A program made the translations under genes and the position numbers. From Faecalicatena fissicatena (GTDB lineage Bacteria > Bacillota > Clostridia > Lachnospirales > Lachnospiraceae), in contig LDAQ01000098.1 of the NCBI GenBank assembly GCA_001028025.1, forward strand, positions 1 to 64,000: DNA of 64,000 bases, read 5' to 3'. Below the pieces are notes generated by a model, which was given only the letters and a program-made list of their open reading frames with translations, was not told the origin of the DNA and searched no databases. This document shows positions 8,927-15,573 of this stretch, in pieces (within the stretch, counting starts at the first letter, position 1; the number at the start of each line of letters is the position of its first letter).

Positions 8927-9116
8927 TATATCCTAGATTAATAATTAAAAAAAGAAAGGTATAAAGCAGAAAGAGAATATCTGATAGAGTTAAAAGGACA
9001 TAACGGATTTTTTAGGCCCCGCCTTGGTCAAGTCAGTACCAAAGATAAACCTAAGCAGAAATAATACCCCAGCAAAAAGCTCATCGCATTTTAGTTGGGG
9101 TATTGCAAGAAGGACT
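8927..9116. other. Convergent gap after cas2, without CRISPR repeats
   Basis: This 190-nt AT-rich gap separates cas2 from the HEPN gene, which runs toward it. I see no repeat resembling GTCACTCCCTACGTGGGAGT. The only clear structure is the hairpin at 9063-9104. Confidence 0.7.
9063..9104 (-). terminator. Hairpin, probable terminator of the HEPN/MNT pair
   Basis: AATACCCC (9063-9070) pairs with GGGGTATT (9097-9104), and inner AAAA pairs with TTTT. It lies 13 nt past the HEPN stop codon on the minus strand and could also stop cas transcription from the other side. No long T-tract follows. Confidence 0.5.
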
Positions 9117-9581
9117 TTACAGGTCAAAGGAATCCAGGTTTTGAATCTGCGCCTTTTTATTTTCTCTCTCAATCTGATTCTGTTCCAGAAGATTTCTTAC
9201 CTTTTGCTGCAAATCCTCGGTTATCCGTATACATTCAAGAGCATCTTCTTTATTCACCTCTACAAAATTGTCGCCGGGATATCTTGCATCAAAATAAAAG
9301 TCGCCGAGCCACTTCATGTCTTTTGTTGAAAGTTCTAATTCAGGGTATGCTTCTTTTAGCTTGTTGGTTATAGCGCGGAGATTGTGGGAATGCATAAGCC
9401 CAAGCGCGTCCTTGGCAAAAGTTATTTCCAGAACTGCCTTCAAATACTTTTCGGCAGACTGTGCGCATAAAGCAGCGACTCCATTGTAGTTACCAAGCTG
9501 TTCCCCTACCTGCATGCCAGCTTTTGCATAACAATAATCGTTATATGCCATTCCGTAGTAAGAATTTATTTTCTTTTCCAT
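9117..9581 (-). CDS. HEPN domain protein, probable toxin (HepT-like) of a HEPN/MNT pair
   Basis: The 154-residue protein carries the PF05168-type HEPN signature: YYGMAYNDYCYAKAGMQ, AEKYLKAVLE, MHSHNLRAI and DARYPGDNF. From family knowledge, HEPN proteins paired with minimal nucleotidyltransferases form toxin-antitoxin modules in which the HEPN protein is an RNase and the NTase inactivates it by AMPylation. I do not see an unambiguous R-x4-6-H catalytic motif, so RNase activity is uncertain. The start ATG 9581 follows AGGAGGGC. The gene overlaps the upstream MNT gene by 16 nt, so the two are coupled. It lies convergent to cas2. Confidence 0.88.
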   Translation of the reverse strand: MEKKINSYYGMAYNDYCYAKAGMQVGEQLGNYNGVAALCAQSAEKYLKAVLEITFAKDALGLMHSHNLRAITNKLKEAYPELELSTKDMKWLGDFYFDARYPGDNFVEVNKEDALECIRITEDLQQKVRNLLEQNQIERENKKAQIQNLDSFDL

Positions 9582-9901
9582 AATACAATGCCCTCCTTTT
9601 TTACCTGAGATACTAAGAGACAGTCTGAGTTCCGAAATGTATCTGCATCATAAAATACTAAATCTATATTTTCTTCCTCAAATTTACTGCATAAATCTCC
9701 CCGAAGTAATCGGTCAGGAATGTAGGAAGTAATTGCCATTAAATCAATATCGCTTTTTATAGACTGTTCCATTCGGGCATAGCTGCCAAATAATATAATA
9801 TATTCTAAATCAGGAATTTGATTAACGAGATACAGAATCTTATCGCTTACGAACTCCTTTGTAGTGTTATCAAGTACAGACAACGTTTCATCAATTTTCA
9901 T
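9566..9901 (-). CDS. Minimal nucleotidyltransferase (MNT), probable antitoxin
   Basis: The product has 111 residues from ATG 9901, which follows AGGAGG with 5-nt spacing. An upstream in-frame Met exists but has no ribosome binding site. The pol-beta-type NTase motif is FGSYARMEQSIKSDIDL, with both Asp ligands, and a third Asp is in EENIDLVFYD, so the active site looks complete. MntA proteins AMPylate a tyrosine of the partner HEPN toxin. The gene order here, MNT first and HEPN second with overlap, is the common one. The pair borders the CRISPR-Cas locus, a frequent setting for defence-linked toxin-antitoxin genes. Confidence 0.9.
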   Translation of the reverse strand: MKIDETLSVLDNTTKEFVSDKILYLVNQIPDLEYIILFGSYARMEQSIKSDIDLMAITSYIPDRLLRGDLCSKFEEENIDLVFYDADTFRNSDCLLVSQVKKEGIVLWKRK

Positions 9902-10015
9902 AGTGTCCTCCTGAGCAGTGTACTTATGTAAATTTAATGATACCTTTTTATCATAGCACAAATTATATGTCTAAAACAATCGGTATTTAGTTCATTTCGT
10001 GTATAATAACAAATT

Positions 10016-10082
10016 TGTAAATTTTCAAAGTAAATGCAACCCCTATGTCCATTACCGGTTGCATTTACTTTGAAAATTTACA
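10016..10082. repeat. 26-bp perfect inverted repeat with 15-nt loop
   Basis: The left arm 10016-10041 begins TGTAAATTTTCAAAGTAAAT, and the right arm 10057-10082 is its exact reverse complement. It lies between the divergent MNT gene and the secreted-protein gene. There is no T-tract after either arm. It may be a transposon-derived palindrome or a bidirectional terminator. I cannot assign it. Confidence 0.85.
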
Positions 10083-10141
10083 TATTCCTGTTTTTTGCTG
10101 CTTTTTGTAAAAAATCAGTAGCCATTTTTTTGCAATTTTGG

Positions 10142-10147
10142 TATAAT
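10142..10147 (+). promoter_or_regulatory. Probable -10 box (TATAAT) of the 10192 gene
   Basis: A perfect TATAAT lies 45 nt before the ATG at 10192. No convincing -35 box is seen, so the assignment rests on the -10 alone. Confidence 0.45.
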
Positions 10148-10191
10148 TATAATTCAACGGGAGAAATAGTTACAAAGGGGAGTTAAACTGA

Positions 10192-11505
10192 ATGAAAGAC
10201 AAATTAATTAAGGGGTTTCTTGCACTTGCCGCCCTCCTTACCTTTTCTGGTATGGAATGTAAGGCTGAGATCGCAGGGGACGATGCGTTTTCCAACCTTA
10301 CCTGGGAGCAGGTATATGAGGAAAATCTGATTGGATCTGTGGGAGTGGTCCAGTCTATTTGTGCTACAGATGATTATATAATCTGTATTGAGAATACGGG
10401 AGAGAACCAGGACCCGGATGTTGTATCTGCATATTATAAGAATGATGTGGACCCGGATGGTAATCCGGTGGAACAGTATTCTCTGGCAAAACGGGTGAAT
10501 GATATGAACTGGGAACATGGCAATGGAATGGCCTACAACCCGGAGAAGAATGAGATCTATGTTGCTCTGTATACCGATATTGATCCCGAGAACAGGGGAT
10601 GTCTTTTTGTGATGGACCCGGATACACTTGGATACAAGGGCAAGATCAAAATCAGTGACGATTATAATATCCTGGGAATTGATTATAAAGAGGATACGGA
10701 TCAGTACGTCATCCAAACCAATATAGAAGGCGGTTACAGCTTTAAGATTTTAAATTCAGATTTTCAGATTGTTGAGGATCTTGGGCAATATGCGGATACG
10801 GCGAAAGGTAATAATTTTCAGGATTTAGCGGTATCTGGAGACTATATTATTAATTTCCCGCTAACACTTAATCTTGGAATCGGAGATTTCATGCATGTGT
10901 ACTCTATTTCTAAGAAAACAATGATTGCCGATCCACAGCTGAATTTTAATTTTAAAGATATTAGTGAGGACGAGCCCGAATCCATATGTGAGATTGAACC
11001 AGGCGTATTTCTCGTTGCAGTAAATGTGACAAATACAGCCGGTGAAAGAAAGATACGTTTTTATAAAACGGAAATACCATACTATTTTCAGGTGACGGTC
11101 AGGGGGGAAAACGGGACAGTCTGCGAGAGCGGAAAGGTACTGAGAGGAGAAAGTTTCCCTGTCACATACCAGCCCGAAGATGGATATGAATTGTCCTCAC
11201 TCATGGTAAATGGGGCGGAAGAGGATATTGAAAAATATCAGGAGGGATACACTCTGAATAACATCCGTCAGGACTGTGAGATTCAGGTTTCATTTTCAAA
11301 GATTCAGCCGGTGGCTGTAGTTTCCAAAGGGCATTCCGGAAGAATCGGCAGAAGTATATCGGTGCCGGCATTAGCAGGATCTGCAGCAGCGGCTTGTATG
11401 ATTATGGGATTTGGCTTTTTCCTTTTCCATATCCGTATGGAGCGGAAAAGAAAGTTATCCTATGCCAGAGAACTCCGCAGGCAGATTATTCTTGATATGG
11501 CGTAG
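10192..11505 (+). CDS. Secreted, membrane-anchored protein with beta-propeller-like region and InlB-like repeat
   Basis: The function of this 437-residue protein is unknown. The N-terminus (MKDKLIKGFLALAALLTFSG) is a signal peptide, probably cut near CKAEIA. Residues of about 40-290 contain repeated short beta-rich segments (EQVYEENLIGSVGVVQSICA, DDYIICIENTG, SGDYIINFPLTL) that could form a propeller. Residues of about 300-372 resemble the divergent InlB B-repeat (VTVRGENGTVCESGKVLRGE, then TYQPEDGYELSSLMVNG). A transmembrane helix lies at about 392-413, followed by a basic tail (RMERKRK), so the body is extracytoplasmic. It stands alone, followed by a strong terminator. Confidence 0.7.
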   Translation: MKDKLIKGFLALAALLTFSGMECKAEIAGDDAFSNLTWEQVYEENLIGSVGVVQSICATDDYIICIENTGENQDPDVVSAYYKNDVDPDGNPVEQYSLAKRVNDMNWEHGNGMAYNPEKNEIYVALYTDIDPENRGCLFVMDPDTLGYKGKIKISDDYNILGIDYKEDTDQYVIQTNIEGGYSFKILNSDFQIVEDLGQYADTAKGNNFQDLAVSGDYIINFPLTLNLGIGDFMHVYSISKKTMIADPQLNFNFKDISEDEPESICEIEPGVFLVAVNVTNTAGERKIRFYKTEIPYYFQVTVRGENGTVCESGKVLRGESFPVTYQPEDGYELSSLMVNGAEEDIEKYQEGYTLNNIRQDCEIQVSFSKIQPVAVVSKGHSGRIGRSISVPALAGSAAAACMIMGFGFFLFHIRMERKRKLSYARELRRQIILDMA

Positions 11506-11523
11506 AGTATGTTAGATGATTCA

Positions 11524-11570
11524 ATGCCCCCGTAAGGCCACAGCATTCAGTGGTCTTACGGGGGCATAAA
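11524..11570 (+). terminator. Rho-independent terminator
   Basis: An 18-bp stem (arms 11524-11541 and 11550-11567, ATGCCCCCGTAAGGCCAC with one G-T pair) with an 8-nt loop and a short AT-rich tail follows the 10192 gene. Confidence 0.85.
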
Positions 11571-11646
11571 TTTTAATATACACTTTGCGGGAAGGTCAGG
11601 GCAGCCATTTTAATAGGATTTATATGAACGGATAAATGAATATTGC

Positions 11647-11675
11647 TTGACTCGGCTTCAAGGCTGTCTTATAAT
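11647..11675 (+). promoter_or_regulatory. Sigma-A promoter of the FadR-type regulator gene
   Basis: TTGACT (11647-11652), a 17-nt spacer and TATAAT (11670-11675) give a near-consensus promoter. The operator at 11687-11697 covers the expected start of transcription. Confidence 0.85.
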
Positions 11676-11686
11676 CAAATAAAAAG

Positions 11687-11697
11687 CGGTCAGACCG
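11687..11697. promoter_or_regulatory. GntR/FadR-type operator CGGTCAGACCG
   Basis: A perfect 11-bp palindrome lies just downstream of the -10 box and 13 nt before the regulator ATG. The same core GGTCAGACC recurs at 17939-17947. It fits the TGGTNNNACCA-like sites known for FadR-family regulators. Its position predicts autorepression. Confidence 0.8.
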
Positions 11698-11709
11698 GTA
11701 AGGAGCAAT

Positions 11710-12417
11710 ATGGATTATAACAGAGAAATAGAAAATAAAAGATTATTATATTCTAAATTGTCAGACAAAATATATCAATATATAAAAGAGGAAAACCTGC
11801 GTCCCGGAGATAAACTTCCCGGGGAGAGGAAGCTGGCAGCGGATTGGAAAGTAAGCCGTCCAAGTCTGCGTGAAGCGATCAGAGAACTGGAGAACCAGGG
11901 CGTTGTCCATGCAGAAGTCGGAAAAGGGACATTTGTGACAGATTATGTGGAAGGAAGGCAGCTCAGCATCCACCTGGCATTAAAAAATTTTCTTGAATTA
12001 TTTGAAGTGAAGACAGTGTTGGAGCGTTACAGCCTGGAAAAGGCGATACCAAACATATCAGAAGAACGTCTGATAGAGCTGGAGGATATGGCCATACAGA
12101 TGAATGCCATAGCATCAACCGGTATCATGCCCAAAGAGATGGACCATCATTTCCACCGTTACATCCTTGAGTGCTACGGCAATCAGGAGATGACCAGTTT
12201 GGTCTGTAATATGATCGAGATGTATGAAACCTTTGACGACGAACTGTACGGATATTTTGAAGAAAAAGACTTTGATTATTTTCCTATTTTACTGAATACA
12301 TTTCCTTATCATCTGGAAATGGTACAGATGATGAAAGAAAGAAACGTAGAAGAAGCGCTGAAACGATATGATAAAATAGTGGCGCTGGATCTGGAGATTT
12401 ATAAGCGGATTGAGTAG
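11710..12417 (+). CDS. FadR-family (GntR, FCD domain) transcriptional regulator
   Basis: The 235-residue DNA-binding repressor has an N-terminal winged helix (LRPGDKLPGERKLAADWKVS, then RPSLREAIRELENQGVV at about residues 33-65) and an all-helical FCD ligand domain. FCD metal-ligand candidates are in DHHFHRYILECYGN near residue 155. The start follows AAGGAGCA. It has its own promoter with an operator. The same operator in front of the sugar ABC operon at 18066 makes that operon its likely target. The ligand is unknown; a sugar acid or other carboxylate is usual for the subfamily. A long palindromic element starts 10 nt past its stop codon. Confidence 0.92.
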   Translation: MDYNREIENKRLLYSKLSDKIYQYIKEENLRPGDKLPGERKLAADWKVSRPSLREAIRELENQGVVHAEVGKGTFVTDYVEGRQLSIHLALKNFLELFEVKTVLERYSLEKAIPNISEERLIELEDMAIQMNAIASTGIMPKEMDHHFHRYILECYGNQEMTSLVCNMIEMYETFDDELYGYFEEKDFDYFPILLNTFPYHLEMVQMMKERNVEEALKRYDKIVALDLEIYKRIE

Positions 12418-12427
12418 GGGAGAGACG

Positions 12428-12800
12428 CTGTGCGGAAGGTGATTCATGCTCCCTGGGGAACTGTGTATGCCGTTTCAAAACCCGCACTGTGCGCCGAGAA
12501 TCAGTAACAGAAAAAATGTGAAAAATAGAGGGACATGCCGCAGTTGGCCCGAATGCTGATGCATTCGCACCGCCGGCGGCAACAATATTTGATGCGGACA
12601 TCAAATATTGCCCTCTATTTTTCACATTTTTTCTGTAACTGATTCTATGGCACACTGTGAGGGTTTTGAAACGGCATACACAGTTCCCCAGGGAGCATGA
12701 ATCACCTTCCGCACAGTTGGGTGCCTCCTGGCGGGAGGGTGCAGCGGATGTGTATTGGGTACGAAGGGACGTGCTGGCTGGGTAAGTATCTGGGGGGTGT
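12428..12800 (+). repeat. Long palindromic element A with 3' tail
   Basis: The arms are 12428-12532 and 12611-12716. The outer 56 bp are perfect, followed by a mismatched stretch and then 36 bp with one A-A mismatch (TAACAG at 12505 against CTGTAA). Inside are a two-part hairpin (outer TGCCGC/GCGGCA, inner GAATGC-TGAT-GCATTC at 12551-12566) and a simple hairpin (CAATATTTGATG at 12583 with its complement at 12599-12610). A tail follows with GTGCCTCCTGGCGGGAGG, GCGGATG and TGCTGGCTGGG. The element begins 10 nt after the TAG of the FadR-type gene, in the same direction. No ORF of note lies inside. Confidence 0.85.
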
Positions 12801-12970
12801 TATGGAAGGATTAAGCATTGTGGTTTAAGGTATGTTTAGGAGACCATTAAATTAAAGAGAAGGCTTCTAATTGAAAGGCCATTGATAAATTCATGTTGCG
12901 TAGATATAATGCATAGCCATTCTGATCCACTATCCCCGCAGAAGATCCCGCTCCATGCAGGCGTCCCCTC
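12801..12970. other. Intergenic stretch with no recognised feature
   Basis: About 170 nt separate the tail of element A from the end of the minus-strand UroD-family gene. I see no gene, promoter or repeat here. Confidence 0.6.
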
Positions 12971-14083
12971 CTATACCAACACCTTCACCCTCTCACAGTA
13001 GTACTGCACATTCTCCCACCGTGCGTCTTCGGGGATTCTATGGTCCGGACAGGGTATATACCCTAATTCTTCAGCCATTGGTTTGAGTCTGTTGAGTTCT
13101 TCATCGATGGCTGTGTAATCCAGTGCGAGGAGATGTTTCCTCATCCCTCCGATTCCTTTTATCTGTTTACCGTATTTGATGCGCCAGGGAGCTATGCTGG
13201 CATCCCAGGTGCCTACTTCGATGGGGAACATGGTATTGACTCCGTTTTCCAGCCAGGCCGGAAGAAGTGAGTCTACCAGGCCGTCACAGTCTACGCTGAC
13301 TATGTCAATATTGTATTCAGAGAGGAGATCGGTTATTTTTTTGTAAAATGGTGCGGTATATTCTTCGAACATTGCCGGAGAGAGCAGGGGGCCGTTTTTG
13401 TAGCAGACATCTTCCCAGAAATGGGCATAATCAAACTGTACGCCGGTTTCCAGTGTGCGCTTTACGGACTGATAGCAGAGATCTCCCACGGTTTGGAACA
13501 TTTCTTCAAGCAGCTCTTCATCGTCGGCCGTCAGGTAACTTAAGCCGACGATTCCAAGATAATCCCGGATTCTGCCGCATAGGCTGCCGCAGTGGAGGCC
13601 GATGGGATTTCCTTTGGCCTGTTCCGCTTTTGCAAAGTCTAATTCGGCCTGGGAAAAACGATCCTCAGTATAGGTGAGCCTGGGGAGGTAATATTTTTCC
13701 CAGGAGTCCCTGTCGGTCAACAGATGGTCAACCTCAGCGGGGATGGATTTTGCTCCGGTTCGCCGGAGGACATAGACACCATCGCAGTTCAGATATTTGT
13801 CAAAGCCATTGTCCAGGTGCTCGACTACTTTTTCCTCAAAAAAAGGAAATAATTCTGTGGTGGTAATGCGGTTAGCATGCCAGCCGAAATCAAACCCAAG
13901 CTTTTCGGAAAGGATAGACTCCGCCTCAAAAGAATACTCTTCCAGATCCAGGATATCTTTGCTGACATGTCCCTCCTGTACCCATTTCTCGATAACCTCC
14001 GGGGTAAATCCAAAATGTACGGCAGGCATACGGTCCGGTTTTTCATAATTCATGATTGCATGCAGACGTTTACGGTTGTTCAT
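12971..14083 (-). CDS. UroD/MtaA-family methyltransferase-like protein (copy 1)
   Basis: This 370-residue protein has a uroporphyrinogen-decarboxylase fold. Members near sugar or methyl-metabolism genes are usually corrinoid-dependent methyltransferases (MtaA/MtbA-like), not haem enzymes. Diagnostic segments are NNRKRLHAIMNYEKPDRMPA at the start, an HCGSLCG segment, a Cys in DCDG near residue 266 and CPDH near 345. The last two Cys match the zinc-ligand positions of MtaA-type enzymes. The start follows AGGAGG with 5-nt spacing. It is divergent from an AraC regulator and may be its target. No corrinoid protein is encoded in the window, so substrate and partner are unknown. Copy 2 (22585) lacks both cysteines. 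Confidence 0.85.
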   Translation of the reverse strand: MNNRKRLHAIMNYEKPDRMPAVHFGFTPEVIEKWVQEGHVSKDILDLEEYSFEAESILSEKLGFDFGWHANRITTTELFPFFEEKVVEHLDNGFDKYLNCDGVYVLRRTGAKSIPAEVDHLLTDRDSWEKYYLPRLTYTEDRFSQAELDFAKAEQAKGNPIGLHCGSLCGRIRDYLGIVGLSYLTADDEELLEEMFQTVGDLCYQSVKRTLETGVQFDYAHFWEDVCYKNGPLLSPAMFEEYTAPFYKKITDLLSEYNIDIVSVDCDGLVDSLLPAWLENGVNTMFPIEVGTWDASIAPWRIKYGKQIKGIGGMRKHLLALDYTAIDEELNRLKPMAEELGYIPCPDHRIPEDARWENVQYYCERVKVLV

Positions 14084-14208
14084 AATGGCCTCCTATAAAA
14101 ATATTTGATTTATGCTCTTTTATTTTATATAATTATATCATCTATATTAAAGGGAATGTTTTTGAATGTTGCGTAAAAATATAGGAATATTGCCGTAAAG
14201 GAGACAGG

Positions 14209-15069
14209 ATGAAATTACAATATCACTATGCACTGTCCCGGGATTCCTATGATGTAAGACACACATCGGGTATTCTGGCAAAAAAACTGAATTTCCATGT
14301 GGATTCGCTGGGGCACTATCGCGCGTATCCGGGATATTACACAGACAGAGAAGGCCTTGACACCTACCTGCTTCTCTATACATTATCCGGGCAGGGCTAT
14401 CTGGAATATCAGGGACAGGAGTATTTTCTGACAAAAGATACCGTATCGCTGATCAGCTGCAGTGCGCATCAATTTTATTGTACGGAGTCGGAGGAATGGG
14501 AATTTAAATACGTCCATTTTTATGGCAGTTCTGCCGACAACTATTATGCAATGCTTCGGGGGCAGGGAGCAGTATTTATGGATATTTCAGATCCCATTCG
14601 TCTGAATGAACTTCTGAAAGACCTGCGCGGCTGGGCTGCCCAAAGCGGGGGAACCGCAGATATCCGGATTGCGAGTACCATGGAAAATATATTTGCAGAA
14701 CTTCTGGTAGAACAGCTGAATCCGGGGCAGGATAAGGCTTATATCCTTCATCGCGAAGCAATGCTGGAAATAACCGAATATATACAGGAACACTTTCGGG
14801 ACGAGATCACCATAGAACTGCTGGCAGAAAAGGTATCCATGAGCAAATATCATTTCATTAGAGTTTTCAAAAAATCAGCGGGAGTGTCACCATATGAGTA
14901 CCTGAAGTGCTGCCGTATCAATGAATCCAAACGTCTTCTGAAAGAAACAGACTATTCGGTAAGCCGGATCGCGGATATGACGGGATATAAAAATGTAAAT
15001 ATTTATATACAAAACTTCAAACAATGCGTGGGGACGACTCCACTGAAGTATAGGAAGAAGGCTTTTTGA
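14209..15069 (+). CDS. AraC-family transcriptional regulator
   Basis: The 286-residue regulator has an N-terminal cupin-like sensing domain (GQGYLEYQGQEYFLTKDTVS at about residues 60-85) and a C-terminal double helix-turn-helix (ITIELLAEKVSMSKYHFIRV, then RIADMTGYKNVNIYIQNFK). Such proteins usually activate sugar-use genes. It is divergent from the UroD-family gene, with a 125-nt AT-rich gap between them that probably holds both promoters. The start follows AAGGAGACAGG. A short palindromic element (15070) begins at its stop codon. Confidence 0.93.
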   Translation: MKLQYHYALSRDSYDVRHTSGILAKKLNFHVDSLGHYRAYPGYYTDREGLDTYLLLYTLSGQGYLEYQGQEYFLTKDTVSLISCSAHQFYCTESEEWEFKYVHFYGSSADNYYAMLRGQGAVFMDISDPIRLNELLKDLRGWAAQSGGTADIRIASTMENIFAELLVEQLNPGQDKAYILHREAMLEITEYIQEHFRDEITIELLAEKVSMSKYHFIRVFKKSAGVSPYEYLKCCRINESKRLLKETDYSVSRIADMTGYKNVNIYIQNFKQCVGTTPLKYRKKAF

Positions 15070-15155
15070 GGGGAGGGCGCCTGTGGGGGGGCGCCTGGGT
15101 GGAACGTTCCGGGTGGGGGACGGGAGAGATGGATCGGGATGGCTAGAGAACAAAT
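15070..15155 (+). repeat. Short member (H) of the stop-codon-anchored palindromic family
   Basis: Directly after the AraC TGA come a G-rich start (GGGGAGG), a hairpin GGCGCC-N8-GGCGCC (15076-15095) and the palindrome GGAACGTTCC (15101-15110). A tail follows (GGACGGGA at 15118, GGAT at 15131, TGGCT at 15140) that matches the tail of element C. It lacks the long arms. Confidence 0.6.
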
Positions 15156-15233
15156 GATAATGACACAAAAAGGGAATGGTGACAGGGGAATACATAATTA
15201 GTTACACTACCAATTATCCGTTATCAGCAGATA

Positions 15234-15567
15234 CCGCGCAGCCAAAACAAATCCGCTGCACCCGTCCTGGCAGGCCCCACCGGGGATGTGAGTTTATACT
15301 TCCGTCTGGATGAACCAGCTGCAGGGGAGCGTGGCAGGGCTCTTTTGGATGCGTCTTTGCGGCATTACAGCTGCTTCATCAAAATGAAAGCCAACATATG
15401 AACTGTCCGCAGGACTTCCAGTCCTGCGGACAAGCCGACTCAAGCGGGAATGCATCCGGCATTCCCGTGTTTGTCGGCGGTGTTCATCATGTTGGCTTTC
15501 ATTTTGATTAGCAGCTGTTATGCCACAATTCCGTATCCAAAAGAGCCCTGCCACGCTCCCCTGCAGC
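15234..15567 (-). repeat. Long palindromic element B with 3' tail
   Basis: It reads on the minus strand, starting 6 nt past the TAG of the glycoside-hydrolase-like gene. The arms are 15482-15567 and 15318-15402. The outer 33 bp (GCTGCAGGGGAGCGTGGCAG and onward) are perfect. TAACAG/CTGTAA with an A-A mismatch is present. Inside are a simple hairpin (TGTCCGCAGGAC, 15404-15432) and a two-part hairpin (outer GCCGAC/GTCGGC at 15434 and 15473; inner GGGAATGC/GCATTCCC at 15446 and 15459, loop CGGAT on the minus strand). The tail occupies 15317 down to 15234 and contains GACGGG, GCGGAT and TGGCTGCGCGG. Confidence 0.85.
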
Positions 15568-15573
15568 GTCCCT

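Noticed and set aside
8927..9116. CRISPR array or leader downstream of cas2
   Set aside because: No sequence resembling the 32-bp repeat is present.
12428..12800. Element A as a group II intron or an IS remnant
   Set aside because: No domain V-like hairpin with AGC...GTT pairing, no transposase or reverse-transcriptase reading frame, and no target-site duplication was recognised.
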